From: an uncultured Clostridia bacterium
GTDB taxonomy: Bacteria; Bacillota; Clostridia; Christensenellales; Borkfalkiaceae
Length of the DNA: 64,000 bases
NCBI GenBank assembly: GCA_947625865.1
Contig: CANQQD010000004.1
Coordinates: 1-64,000, forward strand
Direction: 5' to 3'
Shown: piece after piece, positions 59,191 to 64,000 of the stretch
Position numbering within the stretch: position 1 is the first letter of the stretch
Layout: each line of letters starts with the position of its first letter
Notes under the pieces: generated by a model
The model's input: the letters and a program-made list of their open reading frames with translations, nothing else
Database searches by the model: none
Told to the model about the DNA's origin: nothing
Translations under genes and position numbers: made by a program

Positions 59191-59370
59191 GTCATTTTGA
59201 ACGAAATGAGACCCGCTGAAAGCGGGCGATTAAGTGAAATAATCCCCTCGTGGACTGGTCGAGGCTGTTTGAAACAGCAAGCCAAAAGTCGCTGCGCGAC
59301 AGATTCTTCGGTCACTCCGTTCCCTCAGAATGACAGAGGGGGGGGGAAGAGCAAGCACGCGCAGAATGAC
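59191..59370. repeat. dispersed repeat R2, copy 2
   Basis: Starts GTCATTTTGAAC and has AATGAC boxes at 59329-59334 and 59365-59370, like copy 1 at 709-963. The shared interior includes GGCTGTTTGAAACAGCAA and CAGATTCTTCG. As in the left locus, an R1 copy follows directly. Confidence 0.7.
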
Positions 59371-59394
59371 AGAATAAGGGCAACGCACCCCCAA

Positions 59395-59644
59395 CCTTGG
59401 CTTCTTCCCCCTTGGGGGGGGACGAGCGAGGCATTTCATAGCACAGCACTGTGCGCTGTGCGTGCCGAGCGAGATGAGCCTGCGCAAAGAGAAAGGCGCA
59501 GGCGGTGCCCGAACACGGCGTTATTCCTTGCGCCGTGTGAGACCGCTCCTGCGTAGCGGGTGATGGGAGGGCATAAAAAGCAAACGACAGCTCCCACCCG
59601 TCACTTCGTGACACCCTCCCCCGTCGGCGACGGAAGAGGGCAAG
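59395..59644. repeat. dispersed repeat R1, copy d, with internal insert
   Basis: Left end CCTTGGCTTCTTCCCCC plus G-run, right end CCCTCCCCCGTCGGCGACGG then AAGAGGGCAAG. An insert at about 59422-59543 contains the two conserved hairpins (59471-59543) that match copy b at 72 of 73 positions, while flanking sequence matches the uninterrupted copy c. Confidence 0.75.
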
Positions 59645-59683
59645 GGTAGCGCTTCTTATAATCTTCACCACAACATTGCACGA

Positions 59684-59850
59684 AGTGCAATATTTCACAT
59701 CGGCGCAGCCGATATTTAACATTTGCGTAGCAAATATTTCGCACGAGCGCAGCGAGTATTTAACGCGAGCGCAGCGAGCATTAGCGCGAGCGCAGCGAGT
59801 ATTTAACGCGAGCGAAGCGAGCCTTACCACGAGCGAAGCGAGCACATTAA
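59684..59850. repeat. tandem array of ~22-bp hairpin repeats upstream of valS
   Basis: About eight units of 21-24 bp. The first three have different stems that keep pairing, GCACGAAGTGC, TCGGCGCAGCCGA and TTTGCGTAGCAAA, joined by ATTT(C/A)A linkers. The later units read CGAGCGCAGCGAG or CGAGCGAAGCGAG. No T-box or tRNA-binding leader motif is seen before valS. Its role is unknown. Confidence 0.7.
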
Positions 59851-59882
59851 ATAGATATTCAATATTCAAACAGAGGTTCCGA

Positions 59883-62498
59883 ATGGAAAAAAAGTACAAT
59901 CCCAAGAGCTTTGAGGACAGATTATACAGGGAATGGGAGGAGTCGGGCTGCTTCAAGGCGGTGCGCGACGACAACAAGGTCCCGTTCACCGTGGTAATGC
60001 CGCCCCCCAACATAACCGGTCAGCTGCACATGGGTCACGCTATGGACGAAACGCTGCAGGATACCATTATCCGCTTCAAGCGCATGCAGGGCTACTGCGC
60101 CCTCTGGCTGCCCGGCACCGACCACGCCTCCATAGCCACCGAGGTAAAGATAGTGGAGGAGATGAAAAAGGAGGGGCTCACAAAGGAGCAACTCGGCAGG
60201 GAGGGCTTTTTAAAGCGCGCATGGGCTTGGAAAGAGAAGTATGCGGGCAGAATTTGCGACCAGCTCAGAAAGCTCGGTTCCTCGTGCGACTGGTCCCGCC
60301 TCACCTTTACCATGGACGAAAAGTGCTCGAGAGCCGTGCGCGAGGTGTTTGTAAACCTCTACAATAAAAAGCTCATCTACCGCGGCTCGAGGATAATAAA
60401 TTGGTGCCCGAACTGCAGGACTACTCTCTCGGACGTGGAGGTCGAATACGCCGAGGAAGAGGGGCATTTATGGCATATAAAATACTTCGTCGAGGGCTCC
60501 GACAGGGCGCTCGTCGTTGCGACCACCCGCCCCGAGACAATGTTCGGCGACACAGCCGTTGCGGTGAATCCCAAGGATAAGCGCTACAATGAACTCATAG
60601 GCAAGAACGTTATACTGCCCGTTGTGAACAAGCCCATTCCCATTGTGGGCGACGAGCACGCCGATATGGACTTCGGCACGGGCGTAGTTAAAATAACCCC
60701 CGCCCACGACCCCAACGACTTCGAGGTCGGGCTCCGCCACAACCTGCCCGTCGTGCGCGTTATGAACGACGACGGCACTATGAACGCGGGTGCGGGCAAG
60801 TTCGAGGGACTGGACAGATACGAGTGCAGAAAGCAGCTTTTGAAGGAGCTCGGGGAGACGGGATATCTCGTAAAGGAGGAGCCCCACACCTACAATGTCG
60901 GACACTGCTACCGCTGCGGTTCCACCGTAGAGCCCGTTGTGTCAAAGCAGTGGTTCGTCAAAATGGAGGACCTCGCGAGACCGGCAATAGACGCTGTAAT
61001 GAACAAAAAGGTCACCTTTATTCCCGAGCGCTTTGCCAAGACCTACTATAACTGGATGGAGAACGTAAAGGACTGGTGCATTTCCCGCCAGCTCTGGTGG
61101 GGGCACCGTATCCCAGTGTGGTACTGCGGCGACTGCGGGGCGGAGATATGCGAAAAGACAGACCCCGAGGTCTGCCCCGTGTGCGGCGGCAAACACCTGA
61201 CGCAGGACGAGGACGTGCTTGACACGTGGTTCTCCTCTGCGCTGTGGCCTTTCTCCACTTTGGGCTATCCCGAGGACACGTCCGATCTCGAATATTTCTA
61301 TCCCACCGACGTTTTGGTCACGGGCTACGACATAATTTTCTTCTGGGTCTCCAGAATGATATTCTCGGGGCTCGAGCACATGCGCAAGGTGCCCTTCCGC
61401 GACGTTTTGATGCACGGGCTCGTGCGCGATGAAAAGGGCAGAAAGATGTCAAAGAGCCTCGGCAACGGCGTAGACCCCCTCGAGGTAATAGATAAATACG
61501 GCGCGGACAGCCTCAGATTTTCGCTGCTGCAGGGCGTTGCACCCGGCAACGACACAAGGTATTCGGACGCTAAGGTCGAGGCGTGCGCCAACTTCATGAA
61601 TAAGATATGGAACGCCAGCCGCTTTGTAATAACCAACGCCGAGGGGAAAACGGTAAAACCCCTCTCTGCGGTAAAGCTGTGCGCGGCGGACAAGTGGATA
61701 ATCTCCAAGCTGCAGGCGGCAATAAGGGACGTTACCCTTTCGCTCAACAAATACGAGCTCGGCGTCGCCTGCCAGATATTGTATGACTTTACGTGGTCGG
61801 ACTTCTGCGACTGGTATATAGAGCTCTCCAAGCCCGCCCTCTACGGCGCCGACGAGGGCAAACGGGACGCGGCTATAAGCGTGCTGACGTTCGTTCTGGA
61901 AAACACGCTCAAGCTTCTGCACCCCTTTATCCCGTTCATAACGGACGAGATATACCGCAGCCTTCCGGGCGCGGAGGGCACCATAATGCTCAAGGACTAT
62001 CCCCGCTACAACGCAAGGCTCGCCTATAAAAAGGACGCCGAGGCCTTCGAGGGGATAAAGGATATAATCACGGCGGTGCGCGCCGTAAAGACGGAGCTCG
62101 GCTGCCCGCCCGCAAAAAAAGTCAGCCTGTATATCGTCACCGAGAACAAGCGGCTCATTTCGGCAAACCAGGACAGTATTTTAAAGCTCGCCGGCGCAAA
62201 GGACATAAGCTTTATAGCCGACGCTTCCGAAGCGGGCGAAAAGGCGGTTGCCAAGGTGCTGCACGTCGGCACGCTGTATATCCCTATGGGCGAGCTTGTC
62301 GACCCCGACAAGGAGCGCGAGAGATTGGAGGGCGAGCTCGAAACGGTCATGAGCGAAATACGCCGTGCGGACGGCAAGCTCAACAACACGGGCTTTTTGA
62401 TGAAGGCGCCCAAAAAGCTCGTGGACGAGGAGAGGGCGAAGCTCGATAAATATATAGCCATGCGCGAAAAAATATTGGAACAGCTCGAAAAGCTGTAA
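59883..62498 (+). CDS. valS: valyl-tRNA synthetase
   Basis: Encodes 871 aa from the ATG at 59883, preceded by AGAGG. Class I motifs are HMGHAM (about residues 45-50) and KMSKS (about 522-526), with the ValS editing domain between them. The C-terminal part ends in a coiled-coil (ERLEGELETVMSEI ...), as is usual. It joins valine to tRNA-Val. The upstream region lacks a T-box and instead carries the tandem hairpin array. Confidence 0.95.
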   Translation: MEKKYNPKSFEDRLYREWEESGCFKAVRDDNKVPFTVVMPPPNITGQLHMGHAMDETLQDTIIRFKRMQGYCALWLPGTDHASIATEVKIVEEMKKEGLTKEQLGREGFLKRAWAWKEKYAGRICDQLRKLGSSCDWSRLTFTMDEKCSRAVREVFVNLYNKKLIYRGSRIINWCPNCRTTLSDVEVEYAEEEGHLWHIKYFVEGSDRALVVATTRPETMFGDTAVAVNPKDKRYNELIGKNVILPVVNKPIPIVGDEHADMDFGTGVVKITPAHDPNDFEVGLRHNLPVVRVMNDDGTMNAGAGKFEGLDRYECRKQLLKELGETGYLVKEEPHTYNVGHCYRCGSTVEPVVSKQWFVKMEDLARPAIDAVMNKKVTFIPERFAKTYYNWMENVKDWCISRQLWWGHRIPVWYCGDCGAEICEKTDPEVCPVCGGKHLTQDEDVLDTWFSSALWPFSTLGYPEDTSDLEYFYPTDVLVTGYDIIFFWVSRMIFSGLEHMRKVPFRDVLMHGLVRDEKGRKMSKSLGNGVDPLEVIDKYGADSLRFSLLQGVAPGNDTRYSDAKVEACANFMNKIWNASRFVITNAEGKTVKPLSAVKLCAADKWIISKLQAAIRDVTLSLNKYELGVACQILYDFTWSDFCDWYIELSKPALYGADEGKRDAAISVLTFVLENTLKLLHPFIPFITDEIYRSLPGAEGTIMLKDYPRYNARLAYKKDAEAFEGIKDIITAVRAVKTELGCPPAKKVSLYIVTENKRLISANQDSILKLAGAKDISFIADASEAGEKAVAKVLHVGTLYIPMGELVDPDKERERLEGELETVMSEIRRADGKLNNTGFLMKAPKKLVDEERAKLDKYIAMREKILEQLEKL

Positions 62499-62540
62499 AA
62501 CTCAACACGTTCGCGCAAAAATATTGTAAAAACGCCGTCG
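62498..62540. other. AAAACTCAACACGT motif after valS
   Basis: The short gap between valS and the next gene holds AAAACTCAACACGT at 62498-62511, the reverse complement of words at about 86-113 and 41979-41994 and a relative of 28528. No hairpin or U-run accompanies it. Function unknown. Confidence 0.4.
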
Positions 62541-62566
62541 GCGGAGAATAAATATGGAGAACCAGA

Positions 62567-64000
62567 ATGAAGAGTATTAAAAGGACAATAGCCGCGCTCC
62601 TTGCCGGAGCCTTCCTTTCGGTAGGCGCGGTGGGTTTTACCGCCTGCGGCGATCTTTTCGGCGGGGCCGACGGCTCCTCAAAAATTTATGAAGTATATGA
62701 AGCGTATGCCGAGTCAGCCGGGAACAACGCTTTAAGCTACGAAGAGTGGTATGCCGAATTGCTTAAAATGGCTAAGGGCGACAAGGGCGATAAAGGCGAC
62801 GACGGAGCCCCCGGCAAGGACGGCGCGCCCGGCGAGGACGGAAATAAAATTTATCACGGCAAGGGCGCACCCGGAAGCCTGAAGGGCGCGGAGGGCGACA
62901 TGTATGTGGATACGGTCTCGTGGCGCGTTTATTTCTATGAAAAGGGCGCGTGGGTAGACTGCGGCAGCATAAAGGGCGCGGACGGCGCTCCCGCCGACCC
63001 CACAACACCCACCGACCCCGAAGGCGGCGACGGCGGAGAAACGGTCACGGGCGGCGATATTGCAATACATGTGATAGATTTGGGCAACAAGGCGGGCGAC
63101 AGCATCTACATAAAGGCGGGCGAGAACGATATTTTGATCGACGCAGGCTCGGAGGATTCGAGCGCGTCGCTCATCTGCTCCTATCTCAACGAATACGTTA
63201 CGGACGGCAAACTCGAATATGTGATAGCCACGCACGGCGACCAGGATCACATAGCGTCCTTTGCTTGCAAGACTCCCTCGGACGGGATATTCTATAACTT
63301 CGAGGTCGGCACTATAATAAAATTCGCAAAAACGAAAAAGGATACGCAGGTCTACCAAAGATTTTTAAGCGCGCTGGACTATGCCGAAAGCCAAGGGGCT
63401 ACCGTTTATACGGCGGACCAATGCTACAACGAGGAGGGCGGCGCAAAGAGGCAGTATTGGCTGGACGAAGAGCACACGCTCTCTATGAATATCCTCCACA
63501 ATTACTACTACTTTAACAAAAGTTCGGACGAAAACAACCACTCCGTCGTAACGCTGTTCACAAAGGAGACCTCAACAAGGACCTATAACTTCCTTTTGAC
63601 GGGCGACCTCGAAAAGGACGGCGAGAGCAGAATGGTGGAATACTATGCCGATCCCGCCAACAGCAAGTCCGAATACGACGTGCTGCCCGACGTAGACTTC
63701 TACAAGGCGGGTCACCACGGCTCGGGCACATCGTCCACCGAAAAACTTTTGAACGTGATAAAGCCCGAATATGTGGCCGTGAGCTGCTGCGCCGGCTCTC
63801 CCGAATACACTGTAAACAACAGCAACACCTTCCCCTATGTCGAGGTGTTCAAAAATCTTTTGAAGTACACCCAAAACATATACTGCACGAGCGTTGCCGA
63901 CACCCTGCCCTCTCTTTCGGACGGTAAGTTTTCCGGTCAGTCATACACGGGCAAGGCGTGGAACGGAAATATAGTCTGCTCCACGGATCCCTCGTCGCAG
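62567..64000 (+). CDS. lipoprotein with collagen-like segment and metallo-beta-lactamase domain (cut by window end)
   Basis: 478 codons are visible and the frame is still open at position 64000. The ATG at 62567 has GGAGA six bases upstream. Signal peptide with lipobox FTAC (Cys27). Residues about 67-90 carry Gly-x-y triplets (GDKGDKGDDGAPGKDGAPG), a collagen-like stalk. From about 165 a ComEC-type metallo-beta-lactamase fold begins, with THGDQDH (about residues 222-228) and later GHHGS as metal-binding motifs. Such lipoproteins may be surface nucleases or hydrolases; substrate unknown. Confidence 0.8.
   Translation, partial: MKSIKRTIAALLAGAFLSVGAVGFTACGDLFGGADGSSKIYEVYEAYAESAGNNALSYEEWYAELLKMAKGDKGDKGDDGAPGKDGAPGEDGNKIYHGKGAPGSLKGAEGDMYVDTVSWRVYFYEKGAWVDCGSIKGADGAPADPTTPTDPEGGDGGETVTGGDIAIHVIDLGNKAGDSIYIKAGENDILIDAGSEDSSASLICSYLNEYVTDGKLEYVIATHGDQDHIASFACKTPSDGIFYNFEVGTIIKFAKTKKDTQVYQRFLSALDYAESQGATVYTADQCYNEEGGAKRQYWLDEEHTLSMNILHNYYYFNKSSDENNHSVVTLFTKETSTRTYNFLLTGDLEKDGESRMVEYYADPANSKSEYDVLPDVDFYKAGHHGSGTSSTEKLLNVIKPEYVAVSCCAGSPEYTVNNSNTFPYVEVFKNLLKYTQNIYCTSVADTLPSLSDGKFSGQSYTGKAWNGNIVCSTDPSSQ

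Noticed and set aside
59684-59850. CRISPR array
   Set aside because: Units of 21-24 bp are contiguous, without unique spacers of constant length, and no cas genes are near.
59645-59882. T-box riboswitch before valS
   Set aside because: No T-box sequence or specifier stem-loop found; the region is a short hairpin array.

Overview
The window looks like a chromosome segment of an anaerobic, fructan-using Gram-positive bacterium, most likely a gut member of the class Clostridia (Bacillota). The evidence is the many lipoproteins with Clostridia-type lipoboxes and no outer-membrane genes, AGGAGG-type ribosome binding sites, a group-B-like [FeFe]-hydrogenase, a thioredoxin reductase that has lost its NADPH motifs, and YitT, PrsW, DUF624 and S4-domain RqcP-type proteins. 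Finer taxonomy is a guess. Base composition is moderately GC-rich, apart from AT-rich patches at about 1.5-2.9 kb and 39.7-41.8 kb.

1-3 kb holds tRNA-Asn, a stand-alone 5S rRNA, a cluster of dispersed repeats, a DUF4238-type gene and a 33-codon minus-strand gene with its own promoter. 3-22.7 kb is a fructan-utilization locus. A LacI-family regulator is divergent from a co-oriented series: a surface lipoprotein with five repeated modules, a surface GH32 fructanase, two ABC permeases, a solute-binding protein, a YesL-like membrane protein, a carbohydrate-binding lipoprotein, a cytoplasmic GH32, a GH32-like lipoprotein, a fructokinase and an MsmX-type ATPase. Copies of a TGCACAA-containing motif sit at both ends of the regulator promoter region and at the fructanase promoter, so one regulator probably controls the whole set. 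The inferred flow is: bind and cut fructan outside, import oligosaccharides, hydrolyse inside, phosphorylate fructose.

22.7-28.4 kb is a minus-strand housekeeping block (rarA, a shortened oxidoreductase gene, radA, ispDF, yitT-like, rqcP-like). 28.7-36.9 kb is rpoB-rpoC plus a small gene; RpoB carries an extra internal segment and a long acidic tail. 36.9-41.8 kb is accessory: a DUF368 transporter, an Ig-domain lipoprotein, a serine recombinase, two lipoproteins and a Cro/CI-type regulator. Between the Ig lipoprotein and the recombinase lies a 105-bp segment with inverted repeats around a consensus promoter, which I read as an invertible promoter.

41.9-55 kb has tRNA-Leu, an FtsX-type ABC exporter, a second repeat locus, the hydrogenase, a lipoprotein, the thioredoxin-reductase-like protein, and a run of RNA-modification and maintenance genes (prmA, rsmE, mtaB, PrsW-like, HIT, aldose epimerase). 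55-58.8 kb has a WYL regulator, a 64-aa protein and an SsuABC/ThiXYZ-like transporter. 58.8-59.9 kb is a third repeat locus ending in a tandem hairpin array upstream of valS, and the window ends inside a collagen-like/metallo-beta-lactamase lipoprotein gene.

The most interesting items are the predicted invertible promoter, the GH32 enzyme with a carbohydrate-module-like segment inserted in permuted order inside its catalytic domain, a structured 73-nt element conserved with one mismatch 58 kb apart inside larger repeats, and the small gene near 2.8 kb. All functions are inferred by reading the sequence; no database search was run.
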